Shown here piece after piece: positions 36,969 through 45,093 of a DNA stretch of 64,000 nt (position 1 is the first letter of the stretch; every line of letters starts with the position of its first letter). The DNA is taken from contig NZ_CP090003.1 of assembly GCF_021390195.1 (NCBI RefSeq), forward strand, positions 1,724,001 to 1,788,000, given 5' to 3'. The position numbers and the translations under genes are program-made. This stretch comes from Flagellimonas sp. CMM7. GTDB lineage: Bacteria > Bacteroidota > Bacteroidia > Flavobacteriales > Flavobacteriaceae. Under the pieces are notes generated by a model, which saw only the letters and a program-made list of their open reading frames with translations, made no database searches and was not told where the DNA came from.

Positions 36969-38234
36969 CTAATTGGATTTTTGAACTACAAATAGTCCTG
37001 AGTCAGTATCATTTATAATAATCTTTCCACTTTCAAAAAAGGGATAGACACTCCACACGCCATTAAACCGAGCAGTGTCATTGGAAGGATATGTATCAAA
37101 AAATGCTATTTCTGTAATGGTTTCGTTTTCAATATCCGAAATATCCAAAACACGCATTCCTGCCGTGTAATTGGCCAGGAAAAATTCATCGCCCAATACA
37201 TATCCATTATGATCAATAGCACCTGTTGGGCCAAGATATGTGGTATGTAAAGTTGGGTTATCCAAATCCGTTAAATCAAAAACAAGGGTCCTGGAATTGA
37301 ATCCGAAATCTGTTTCATCAAGCTCGTCTCCCAAAATAAAGTACCGCTGGTCTTCTGTAAACCAACCTTGGTGGGTATACCCGATATTACCATACATCAA
37401 TGTTCCTATCTCAACAGGGTTGTCTTTATCCGTAATATCGGCTATTGCAATTTGGTTCTCGTTGGCTCCAATAAATATTTCGCGCCCAGTATAATCTGCA
37501 TCTGGACCATTATAGGTGATTACTTGAGCATCGTGCGTGTAGCCGTTGGTCCCATACCCTCCTACTCCGTTGGGGCTTGTTGGATTTTGAATATCAATAA
37601 AATGAACCCCTCCGTTGAAAGCATCATTACGAGCTGTTCCAACTGGGTATGCAAAACCTATTTCTTCATTGATTACAATGTTATGTGCATTTCCTATTCC
37701 CTCATATCTGGCATCCGCAGTAAATTGTTGGGGCGGGTTTTCAACATTCCGCAATTTGGTAAGGTCAAAAACTTGCATGCCGTGGTTTGTCGCCTCCGCA
37801 ACAATAAAAGCATGATTGCCATATACTTTAACATCTCGCCAAGTACTAGCCACGGTAGCAGTTAAAAGTTTTCCCAGATAGACAGGGTTTTCGGTATCGG
37901 TAATATCAACAAAGGCTGTTCCATTGTCCAAACCTATTACGGCATACTCTCTATTGTTTGGAGTATCTGTCCATCCCCAAATATCATTTGCTGCGGAAGC
38001 CCCAAAGGCATTTAGGTCCATTTGAAATAATAGGTCGTAACCGTTACAAGGGTAGATTGAAGCGGTACCGCCTTGGCATGGTGATGAACTTGTAGTTACA
38101 AGACCGGTACCCAAATTGGGGCCATCACCATTGTTCATATCACCATTGCCCGAGTTGGGATCACCTCCATCATCACTTGAACACCCAAAAATAAGAAACG
38201 CCGCAAGGAGCGTTAATAAAGTAGGTCTCAACAT
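36969..38234 (-). CDS. LVIVD-repeat (choice-of-anchor B type) lipoprotein
   Basis: A 421-residue lipoprotein with lipobox IFGC (Cys18), a Gly/Asp/Asn-rich linker and then propeller repeats of the LVIVD kind: FVDITDTENPVYLGKL, HAFIVAEATNHGMQVFDLTKLR, IAIADITDKDNPVEIG and MRVLDISDIENETI. It fits the Bacteroidetes choice-of-anchor B family in layout, including a Cys pair (SSPCQGGTASIYPCNGYDL) near residue 52. The ligand is unknown. The pair of lipoproteins is convergent with nothing and precedes the SUF genes on the same strand. Confidence 0.8.
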   Translation of the reverse strand: MLRPTLLTLLAAFLIFGCSSDDGGDPNSGNGDMNNGDGPNLGTGLVTTSSSPCQGGTASIYPCNGYDLLFQMDLNAFGASAANDIWGWTDTPNNREYAVIGLDNGTAFVDITDTENPVYLGKLLTATVASTWRDVKVYGNHAFIVAEATNHGMQVFDLTKLRNVENPPQQFTADARYEGIGNAHNIVINEEIGFAYPVGTARNDAFNGGVHFIDIQNPTSPNGVGGYGTNGYTHDAQVITYNGPDADYTGREIFIGANENQIAIADITDKDNPVEIGTLMYGNIGYTHQGWFTEDQRYFILGDELDETDFGFNSRTLVFDLTDLDNPTLHTTYLGPTGAIDHNGYVLGDEFFLANYTAGMRVLDISDIENETITEIAFFDTYPSNDTARFNGVWSVYPFFESGKIIINDTDSGLFVVQKSN

Positions 38235-38285
38235 TCTATAGCAATTTTAAGTTTCTACTAAAGATACAATTTATAATTATCCTCT

Positions 38286-38293
38286 TATTTTTG
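38286..38293 (+). promoter_or_regulatory. -7 box of thiL
   Basis: TATTTTTG matches TAnnTTTG and ends only four bases before the thiL ATG, so transcription would start at or next to the start codon and the message would be leaderless or nearly so. Confidence 0.45.
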
Positions 38294-38297
38294 CCGA

Positions 38298-39344
38298 ATG
38301 ATAGAAGATAAGAATCCGCAAAGAACATCGCTTGAGAATTTAGGGGAATTTGGATTGATTAAGCATTTGACCAAAAACTTTGAGTTAAATCAAGATTCAT
38401 CAGTTGTAGGAATAGGTGATGATGCCGCCGTCTTGGATTTTAAAGACAAAAAAACAATAGTTACCACGGATATGCTGGTAGAGGGAGTTCATTTTGACCT
38501 CAGCTATATGCCTTTAAAACATTTGGGCTATAAATCTGTCATTGTAAACCTTTCGGATATTTATGCCATGAATGCAAGGGCAACTCAAATTACCGTTTCC
38601 ATTGCGGTCTCCAACAGATTTCCGTTAGAGGCACTTGAAGAATTTTACGAAGGTGTAGCAATGGCTTGCCAAATGTACAAGGTGGATTTGGTTGGTGGAG
38701 ATACTACCTCATCTACAAAAGGTATGCTGGTTAGTATTACCGCTTTGGGAATTGCTGAGGAAAATGAAATCGTTTATAGAAACGGTACCAAACCAAATGA
38801 ATTGTTGGTCGTTACCGGCGACTTGGGTGGCGCCTATCTTGGGCTTCAAGTTTTGGAACGTGAAAAAGAGGTCTTTAAAGTAAACCCGAACAATCAGCCA
38901 GACCTTGAACCTTATTCTTATGTTGTTGAGCGTCAATTAAAACCAGAGGCCAGAATGGATGTTGTTGAACTATTGGAAAAACTTGAGGTGAAGCCTACTG
39001 CAATGATCGATATTAGTGATGGCCTCTCTTCTGAGATTTTGCACTTATGTGAACAAAGTGGTGTGGGCTGTAATCTTTTTGAAGATAAAATTCCTTTGGA
39101 TCCTACGGTCATCTCAGCAGCAGAAGAATTTAAAATGGACTCTACCATGATTGCTTTGAGCGGTGGTGAGGATTATGAATTGTTAATGACCATTGATCAA
39201 GCAGATTTTCCAAAAATAAAGGGCAATCCCAACCTAACGGTTATTGGGCATATGGCATCTAAAGAAGAAGGAGCGCATTTAATTACTAGGGGAGATACAA
39301 AAATTCCATTATCGGCACAGGGATGGAATTCATTTACATCATAA
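38298..39344 (+). CDS. thiL: thiamine-monophosphate kinase
   Basis: ThiL phosphorylates thiamine monophosphate to the active diphosphate. The 348-residue protein starts GEFGLIKHLTKNF and has the nucleotide/metal motifs VGIGDDAAVLDF, TTDMLVEGVHFDL and VDLVGGDTTSS, with IDISDGLSSEILHLC in the C-terminal domain. No other thi genes and no TPP riboswitch leader are visible in the short upstream region. The ATG lies four bases after a -7 box. Confidence 0.95.
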   Translation: MIEDKNPQRTSLENLGEFGLIKHLTKNFELNQDSSVVGIGDDAAVLDFKDKKTIVTTDMLVEGVHFDLSYMPLKHLGYKSVIVNLSDIYAMNARATQITVSIAVSNRFPLEALEEFYEGVAMACQMYKVDLVGGDTTSSTKGMLVSITALGIAEENEIVYRNGTKPNELLVVTGDLGGAYLGLQVLEREKEVFKVNPNNQPDLEPYSYVVERQLKPEARMDVVELLEKLEVKPTAMIDISDGLSSEILHLCEQSGVGCNLFEDKIPLDPTVISAAEEFKMDSTMIALSGGEDYELLMTIDQADFPKIKGNPNLTVIGHMASKEEGAHLITRGDTKIPLSAQGWNSFTS

Positions 39345-39431
39345 AAAAATCCCGAAAACCAAGAGCATTTCTCGCTAGACGGTCTTGGGGCACAGGACTG
39401 AATAGACAAAGCGCTTTCTTAATTTCCGGGA
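39343..39431 (-). ncRNA. candidate structured RNA or complex 3' end
   Basis: On the minus strand TCCCGGAAA (39431-39423) pairs with TTTTCGGGA (39358-39350) over nine positions with one G-T, closing about 82 bases. A 6-bp inner stem CCAAGA/TCTTGG (39388-39383 with 39364-39359) sits inside, and the outer stem is followed by seven T (39349-39343), as at an intrinsic terminator. It lies 40 bases after the stop of the 84-residue gene. It may be a separate small RNA or that gene's 3' end. Confidence 0.4.
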
Positions 39432-39470
39432 ATAAACCTTGAAATTATTTCTCAGAAAGTAAAACGTAAA

Positions 39471-39725
39471 TTACGCTACTTGCGGAACTTGTCTATTATG
39501 TCTTTTACGGTACATGTCTTCTAAAGTACTGTTGATGTCTTGCATTTGAGGAGTCAATGCAGATAATTTACCACTTACATCTGTGGTAACTTCTTTTTGA
39601 CAATGTAAACACTTGTACTCTTTAATGTGTTGTGTAACTCTTTTGGACACTACATAGTGATGCCCGAATAAGTTACAGAAGAAAGAAGAGAATTTGTTGC
39701 CATGTTGGGTAGTGGATGTCTTCAT
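39471..39725 (-). CDS. small Cys/His-rich conserved protein
   Basis: An 84-residue protein with a possible zinc-binding pattern: FFCNLFGHHYVV, then EYKCLHCQKEV. This C..GHH...C..C layout resembles small DUF1660-type proteins, but I do not assign the family firmly. The C-terminal half is polar. The ATG at 39725 is the natural start. It is convergent with thiL, with the candidate structured RNA between them. Confidence 0.6.
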   Translation of the reverse strand: MKTSTTQHGNKFSSFFCNLFGHHYVVSKRVTQHIKEYKCLHCQKEVTTDVSGKLSALTPQMQDINSTLEDMYRKRHNRQVPQVA

Positions 39726-39892
39726 AAGTTAGGTTTGTTTGGGAAGCGCATTAGTACGATTTGGGAATCGAAAAACGCAAAAACATTTTACTGTAATTTT
39801 ATGTTATAAGAATTGAATTTTAATTAGTCCTTATTTTAGCAACGCATGTTAATAACTTTTTATTTCATCAACTTTTTTCTAAAGTCATTTTT

Positions 39893-39920
39893 TCGATGAA
39901 ATACACCCTTATCGATAAAA
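39893..39920 (+). promoter_or_regulatory. TCGAYRAA direct repeats upstream of brnQ
   Basis: TCGATGAAA (39893-39901) and TCGATAAAA (39912-39920) are direct repeats 19 bp apart, about 80-105 bases before the brnQ start. The first arm and the following CCCTT closely match the site upstream of the subtilisin gene. The surrounding 270-bp leader is otherwise AT-rich with nothing else recognisable. Confidence 0.4.
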
Positions 39921-39998
39921 AGTTATATTCAAGCGTTGAAATACAATGCTCTAATATAGTTTTTTGATTTATTTTAACAAAAAAATTATTAACAATAC

Positions 39999-41270
39999 AT
40001 GAATCGTAAAACCATCGCCATAACCGCTTTTGCCCTTTTCTCTTTATTTTTTGGTGCAGGCAATCTTATTCTTCCCCCGCAATTAGGATTTAAGTCTGGT
40101 GACCTTTGGTGGCTAGTCGCTTTTGGGTTTTGTCTTTCCGCTGTTCTAATTCCCATTTTGGGCATTTTGGCTCATGCCAAGTTACAGGGGACTATGTTCG
40201 ATTTTGCCAAGAAAGTATCTCCAATATTCAGTTTGGTGTATTGTTATCTAGTGTATGCGATTTCCATTTCGTTGCCCTCACCAAGAACAGCTTCGGTTAC
40301 GCACGAGATGGCCATTCAACCTGTATGGGATTCCTCTTCGTTGGTTACCAGTATTATATACTTTGCATTGGTCTATATTTTTGTGGTCAATCGTTCTAAG
40401 ATTTTAGACGTGGTAGGTAAGTTTCTTACCCCTGGAATATTGATTATCCTCCTCCTTATTATAGGAGCGTCCATCTTTACTTTGGATTTTGACTTTGGAA
40501 CAACCGAATTCGAAAGTCCATTTACCCATGGAATCTTGGAAGGATATCAAACCTTTGATGCTATTGGTGCCGTAGTGGTGGGTGGGGTGATTATTATTTC
40601 CATAAATCTAAAAGATGATGCGGCGTCCTATGAGGTCAAAAGAAGCTTGATTCGCAAAGTAGGTTGGTTGGCCGGACTTGGTCTCTTTTTAGTCTATACC
40701 GGACTTATTATTACTGGAGCATTGTTTCATGATTCCTTTGATGCTGAAGTTTCCAGGACTGCCCTTTTAAGCGGTATAAGTTTAAAGACCTTGGGGGGCA
40801 CTGCCAATCTAATGCTCAGCATTTTGGTAAGCCTTGCCTGTTTTACCACGGCGGTTGGTATTGTAACGGGAACAGCAGATTTTATTAAAGGACGTTTTAA
40901 TGATTCTAGACAGGCTTATATTATCACAGCCATCATTGGCTGTATTCTTGGAGTATTAATGGGGCAGTTTAATGTGGGGTATATTATTGCTGTGGCCCTA
41001 CCTGCTTTAATGTTTATCTATCCTATTACCATTATCCTTATTCTTTTGAATGTGGCACCTGAGAATCTTGCCTCAGCCAAAGTATTTAAATGGGTGGTCG
41101 CAGCAACCATTCTATTTAGCATCCCTGATTTTTTGGGAAGCATTGGTTGGGGCGAATATATCTCTGGAATTACGCCATGGATTCCGTTAAGCCAATTTCA
41201 TATGGGATGGGTATTGCCTGCTTTGGCAGTTTTTGTTTTGGCTAATTTTATTGGGAAAACATCGGGATAG
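39999..41270 (+). CDS. brnQ: branched-chain amino acid transport protein BrnQ
   Basis: A 423-residue inner-membrane protein with about twelve hydrophobic segments, matching the LIVCS/BrnQ family that imports leucine, isoleucine and valine with sodium or protons. The N-terminus FALFSLFFGAGNLILPPQLG is the family hallmark; FDAIGAVVVGGVIIISI and SLACFTTAVGIVTGTADFI are further matches. It stands alone on the plus strand with a long AT-rich leader that contains the TCGAYRAA repeats. Confidence 0.94.
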   Translation: MNRKTIAITAFALFSLFFGAGNLILPPQLGFKSGDLWWLVAFGFCLSAVLIPILGILAHAKLQGTMFDFAKKVSPIFSLVYCYLVYAISISLPSPRTASVTHEMAIQPVWDSSSLVTSIIYFALVYIFVVNRSKILDVVGKFLTPGILIILLLIIGASIFTLDFDFGTTEFESPFTHGILEGYQTFDAIGAVVVGGVIIISINLKDDAASYEVKRSLIRKVGWLAGLGLFLVYTGLIITGALFHDSFDAEVSRTALLSGISLKTLGGTANLMLSILVSLACFTTAVGIVTGTADFIKGRFNDSRQAYIITAIIGCILGVLMGQFNVGYIIAVALPALMFIYPITIILILLNVAPENLASAKVFKWVVAATILFSIPDFLGSIGWGEYISGITPWIPLSQFHMGWVLPALAVFVLANFIGKTSG

Positions 41271-41358
41271 GTTTTTTGGAATGGCACTTATTGGTCATGT
41301 GTATGATTAGTTGCGGATTTTTCAGCAGAAAATGTCCTCCTGCAATCAATTATACACC

Positions 41359-42048
41359 GTGTTGTGGTGCGTATTTATTCCATTATTTCTATTTCCATCT
41401 CCGTTGGGGGAGGTGGAGGAGGTGGAGGAACGATGTATTCTTCATAGGGATTCAGCCATATTTTTAATTCCTTGTGCTCATTGGTGACTCTTGAATATGA
41501 GTTAGTCAAAATGTCCAATGTCAAGGGTAATTTGGCAGGTCCATTTTCGACATAAGAGATTTGAATTAAGTATTTTTTTGGGCTGTCGGCCAAAATTGGA
41601 TTTCGTCCCTTGTTTTCAAGGTCTTTGCGTAAAGTCTTTTCTAAACTGTCAATTGGTGAAAATGAAGAACGTGTCTTTGTTATTGAGTCATTTACTATTT
41701 CTAGTGTATTCTTTCGTTTTATTAAGATACAACCAAAATTGTCCCAACAAGGATTTTGCAAATAGACTATTTTGACTTCTTTGTCCTTTTTCAAGGTTAT
41801 TTTTGGTAAGCTATCATTACAGGCAATCTCCTCAGTCCGTTTGATTAAATCCTCCCATGTTTTGAAATTGGCTGGTTGTAACTCTACACTCAAACTGTCG
41901 CTTTGCCCATCCAAAAGTCCGAATTCCTTTGGAATTACTTGCTGATTTTTTTGTTCTGAGTTTTTACAAGAAACTACTCCTGCAAACAGCAGAATCAAAA
42001 TTGATATTTTATTGAAGTTTTTCACTTTTCTTATATGCACCACAACAT
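41359..42048. repeat. inverted-repeat-bounded single-gene cassette
   Basis: GTGTTGTGGTGCGTAT (41359-41374) and ATATGCACCACAACAT (42033-42048) are inverted copies, 14 of 16 matching with a perfect 11-base core. The left arm touches the stop codon and the right arm lies just before the start of the enclosed lipoprotein gene. Right outside, GCTAAAAATC...GATTCTTTAGC (42052-42080) forms a hairpin. No recombinase gene is present. Confidence 0.5.
41375..42025 (-). CDS. hypothetical lipoprotein with C-terminal polyproline
   Basis: The frame opens at 42043 but the GTG at 42025 begins the lipoprotein signal KNFNKISILILLFAGVVSC, giving 216 residues. No family is recognised. The middle contains CWDNFGCILIKR and the C-terminus has a run of eight prolines followed by TEMEIEIME, which resembles a spacer ending in a charged tail. 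Both ends of the gene abut inverted repeats, so it looks like a recently arrived cassette. Confidence 0.6.
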   Translation of the reverse strand: MKNFNKISILILLFAGVVSCKNSEQKNQQVIPKEFGLLDGQSDSLSVELQPANFKTWEDLIKRTEEIACNDSLPKITLKKDKEVKIVYLQNPCWDNFGCILIKRKNTLEIVNDSITKTRSSFSPIDSLEKTLRKDLENKGRNPILADSPKKYLIQISYVENGPAKLPLTLDILTNSYSRVTNEHKELKIWLNPYEEYIVPPPPPPPPTEMEIEIME

Positions 42049-42261
42049 TAAGCTAAAAATCGTTTTAATGATTCTTTAGCGACCGATAAGTGAAGTTAGC
42101 TGAATTTAAGTTTAAAATCAAAGAAAGATTGATGGTTTGAACTCGCCAAAAAGCCAAGCCCAATTTACATTTGACAAGGCAGACTGAGGTAGGACCTATA
42201 CTTAAGAAAAAAGAATTTCCTTGTGGGAATATCAAATGGGGTGGTTTTAATTTTCAACCTG
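42044..42261. other. gene-free stretch with a hairpin
   Basis: This 218-base interval between two hypothetical genes holds the hairpin at 42052-42080 and no convincing open frame on either strand. The sequence after the hairpin (TTAGCGACCGATAAG, then AAGTTAGC) reuses short pieces of the stem. I see no promoter box. It may be the outer part of the cassette boundary. Confidence 0.35.
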
Positions 42262-42921
42262 TTACTTGGTAATTTTATATCTAAACTCAAGTTTAATGGT
42301 GTCTTGAGTTTCATTGTTTATTCCATTGAGAACCTCCCAATTTGTAAAAGGAACAATCTGGGGTTTATACGGAATCTCTAAATAATGTTCAGGTGTCTCA
42401 TATCCATTAGATCTGATGTAAAACTTTCTTCCATCCTCATAAAAAATAGCATTCCTGTTTTCATACACATATAAACCTCCTTCTACTTTTTCATTCCTTA
42501 TCTTACTATGTGATCCTCCCTTGGAGCTTCTGAATGAAAAGGTTCCACCTTTTAAGCTTTCCGCTGTTCTAATTTCAAATGTTAGCCTATGTGCTTGTTT
42601 TTCTATACTTACTTGCCTGGGCGTTCCTATTTCAAAAAATGTAACAGCAAGTATTAACAATGGCAGCGTTATAGGGACGAAAAAAAGAAATTTAACCCAA
42701 GTGGAGGTAATACCCTTGAAAAAAAAGGCGTTTACAATGGTAAGAACAACTGCAATTAAAAGTAATATTCCCAGACCATAAAAAAAGGTCAGCCCTTTTG
42801 CCATTCCATTTCCTGCGGCATCACTCCCGGTAAATTGTTGATTTGAGAAGTCTATATACATAATAACCAGTACGATGACATAAATGACTACCGAGGTAAT
42901 AATAATTTTATTTGATGTCAT
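42262..42921 (-). CDS. hypothetical membrane protein
   Basis: A 219-residue protein with three hydrophobic segments (about 6-24, 47-69 and 75-95) followed by a soluble domain of about 120 residues rich in beta-prone segments (RLTFEIRTAE, GGLYVYENRNAIFYED). No family is recognised. It may be cotranscribed with the 58-residue membrane protein just upstream on the same strand. Confidence 0.6.
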   Translation of the reverse strand: MTSNKIIITSVVIYVIVLVIMYIDFSNQQFTGSDAAGNGMAKGLTFFYGLGILLLIAVVLTIVNAFFFKGITSTWVKFLFFVPITLPLLILAVTFFEIGTPRQVSIEKQAHRLTFEIRTAESLKGGTFSFRSSKGGSHSKIRNEKVEGGLYVYENRNAIFYEDGRKFYIRSNGYETPEHYLEIPYKPQIVPFTNWEVLNGINNETQDTIKLEFRYKITK

Positions 42922-43020
42922 ATAGTTTTACGTCTTTCAATGTCTTCCCATTATATTTTACAACAAAAAAGGGAGCTTGCATAAGTAACCCAAGAAGAGA
43001 AAAGGATTTAGAGTCACAAA

Positions 43021-43197
43021 TCAAGAACCCCTCTTCTTTTTATTATGGTAGTAAATAGCATAAGCAATTCCAATCAGTACTACAAAAGGCAGATACGACC
43101 CAATAACAACCCCTATCTCATAGCCACTATCTGGAGCCTCTTTTATTTTTTCCTCAATATTGGGCTGTTGCGTTACTATAAAGGCTATCCATTTCAT
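43021..43197 (-). CDS. 58-residue single-pass membrane protein
   Basis: A short frame opens at ATG 43197 (KWIAFIVTQQPNIEEKIKEA) and stops at 43021-43023. The C-terminal half is one membrane segment (IGVVIGSYLPFVVLIGIAYA, about 29-48) ending in the basic tail HNKKKRGS. Hydrophobic segment followed by a positive tail is typical of real small membrane proteins. It lies about 100 bases upstream of the hypothetical membrane protein gene on the same strand. Function unknown. Confidence 0.5.
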   Translation of the reverse strand: MKWIAFIVTQQPNIEEKIKEAPDSGYEIGVVIGSYLPFVVLIGIAYAIYYHNKKKRGS

Positions 43198-43250
43198 ACT
43201 AAAAGTACATTTCTCACATTCATTTTATTCAGTGCAAAACGCCTCTAAGC

Positions 43251-44543
43251 TTATGCCTGCATCAATTCTTCAATTTCTTCAACTTCAATGGGAATGTTTT
43301 TCATCAAATTAAAAGGTTCTCCTGTTTCTTGGATGACCACATCATCTTCTAGACGGATACCCATTTTTTCCTTTGGAATGTAAATACCAGGCTCTACCGT
43401 AAAGACCATATTAGGTTTCATTGGCATTTTTAGTTCCCCATAATCGTGGGTGTCCAATCCAATATGATGGCTGGTGCCGTGCATAAAGTATTTTTTATAA
43501 GCAGGCCAATTCTTATCCTCGTTCTGTACATCAGCTTTGTCCAACAATCCAAGACCCAATAATTCTGAGGTCATAATTTTGCCAACTTCTTTATGGTATT
43601 CTGCCCAAATGGTTCCAGGGACCAGCATTTTGGTCGCTTCATTTTTTACCCTGAGCACCGCGTTATAAACCGCTTTCTGTCTATCAGTAAATTTTCCGTT
43701 TGCAGGAATGGTCCGTGTCATGTCACTAGAGTAATTGGCATATTCCGCTGCAACGTCCATCAAAATTAAATCTCCATCTTGTACCTGCAAGTTGTTCTCT
43801 ATATAATGTAACACATTCGCATTATCTCCAGCGGCTATAATTGGGGTATAGGCAAATCCTTTGGAACGGTTTCGTATAAACTCGTGTAGGTATTCTGCTT
43901 CCATTTCATACTCCCACACTCCCGGCTTGGTAAATTGTAAAATCCTTCGGAATCCTTTTTCCGTAATATCACAGGCTTGTTGCATCAATGCAATTTCCTC
44001 TGGTTCTTTTACCCCTCGTATTTGTTGTAAAATGGGGTTGCTCTTTGCCCATTGATGGGCAGGAAATTCTTTTTTACATCGTTCTATAAAACGATCTTCC
44101 CTAGTTTGAGTTTCTACCGCCTGACGGTAATGCTCGTTGGTATTAAAATAAATGGTATCTGATTCCGTCATCAAATCAAAAAATACCTTGTCAAAATCAG
44201 AAAGCCAATAAATAGTTTCAATTCCTGAAATCGCTGTCGCTTTTTCCTTGGTCAATTTGGCTCCTTCCCAAACCGCAATATGTTCATTGGTCTCCCTTAC
44301 AAATAAAACTTCCCTATGCTTTTTGTCCATTGCATCAGGAAACAAAACCAAAATGGTCTCTTCTTGATCTGCTCCGCTTAAATAAAAAATATCGCGGTGC
44401 TGTTCAAAAGGCATGGTGCTATCAGCACTAACAGGATAAATATCGTTGGAATTGAATACCGCAATACTCTTTGGCTTCATTTGGGCCATGAATTTTCTGC
44501 GGTTTTTTATAAAAAGCTCATTTTTAATTTGATGGTACTTCAT
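43251..44543 (-). CDS. pepP: Xaa-Pro aminopeptidase (aminopeptidase P)
   Basis: A 430-residue M24 metallopeptidase that removes N-terminal residues ahead of proline. The metal ligands stand in LMDVAAEYANYSSDMTRTIP (two Asp), HGTSHHIGLDTHDYG (His), VFTVEPGIYIPKE (Glu) and GIRLEDDVVIQETG (Glu). The frame is open to 44654, but the ATG at 44543 gives the usual N-terminus (KYHQIKNELFIKNRRKF). The N-terminal creatinase-like domain covers about residues 1-170. Confidence 0.93.
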   Translation of the reverse strand: MKYHQIKNELFIKNRRKFMAQMKPKSIAVFNSNDIYPVSADSTMPFEQHRDIFYLSGADQEETILVLFPDAMDKKHREVLFVRETNEHIAVWEGAKLTKEKATAISGIETIYWLSDFDKVFFDLMTESDTIYFNTNEHYRQAVETQTREDRFIERCKKEFPAHQWAKSNPILQQIRGVKEPEEIALMQQACDITEKGFRRILQFTKPGVWEYEMEAEYLHEFIRNRSKGFAYTPIIAAGDNANVLHYIENNLQVQDGDLILMDVAAEYANYSSDMTRTIPANGKFTDRQKAVYNAVLRVKNEATKMLVPGTIWAEYHKEVGKIMTSELLGLGLLDKADVQNEDKNWPAYKKYFMHGTSHHIGLDTHDYGELKMPMKPNMVFTVEPGIYIPKEKMGIRLEDDVVIQETGEPFNLMKNIPIEVEEIEELMQA

Positions 44544-44597
44544 TATGTGCCGTTGTTTTTCCAAATGTAGAAATTTGGTTGTGGGCCACAAACAAAA

Positions 44598-44618
44598 AAG
44601 GAGCCATAAAGGCTCCTT
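44598..44618 (-). terminator. terminator of the glycine-rich small protein gene
   Basis: AAGGAGCC/GGCTCCTT form an 8-bp stem with loop ATAAA. On the minus strand it is followed by six T, so it ends the transcript of the 93-residue gene just before aminopeptidase P begins. Confidence 0.85.
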
Positions 44619-44637
44619 GAATACTTTTTTTATGTAC

Positions 44638-44919
44638 TTATTTGGACATCGCATTCTTTATGGCACCAATAATTGCCATAATAATGCCACCGCCAACACC
44701 TCCACCAGCAACACTTCCAAGGATTCCAGAAACATCCATTCCGCCATCAGTTCCCAAACCAAGCATTCCTAGCAAATATCCTCCCAATCCCCCACCGAGG
44801 ATTCCAGAAATTGAATTGCCCAATGTTCCTAAATTTAACTTGGGCAATAATTTTGCAGCTAGATTTCCGCCAGCGGCACCAGAAATTAGTTGAATAATCA
44901 ACGGTAAATACTCTTCCAT
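44638..44919 (-). CDS. glycine-zipper-like small membrane protein
   Basis: A 93-residue protein that is very rich in Gly, Leu and Ile, with repeated GG-x-GG and G-x-x-x-G patterns (SGILGGGLGGYLLGMLG; SVAGGGVGGGIIMAIIG). It likely forms two or three packed membrane helices. It has its own intrinsic terminator. Such proteins are widespread but uncharacterised in Flavobacteriaceae. Function unknown. Confidence 0.65.
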   Translation of the reverse strand: MEEYLPLIIQLISGAAGGNLAAKLLPKLNLGTLGNSISGILGGGLGGYLLGMLGLGTDGGMDVSGILGSVAGGGVGGGIIMAIIGAIKNAMSK

Positions 44920-45093
44920 AATTTATAGTTTAATGGTTAATTAGCAATAAATAAACATTTTTTTAATGGATTTGACAAAAATGAAGCTTTTAAATTTTGA
45001 TTTTATCAATTATTTCAGGCCATAAATTCCATTTTGACAGTTTGTGCCAGCAATTTCTTATTCATACCTTGACCAAAGAATTAAAACCCAATT

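Noticed and set aside
38235..38297. A TPP riboswitch before thiL
   Set aside because: The interval is only 63 bases to the divergent gene and lacks the conserved thi-box elements.
41276..41467. A 63-codon plus-strand frame after brnQ
   Set aside because: It crosses the inverted-repeat arm and runs antisense into the lipoprotein gene, has a Trp/Arg/Cys-rich unnatural composition, and no signal of its own.
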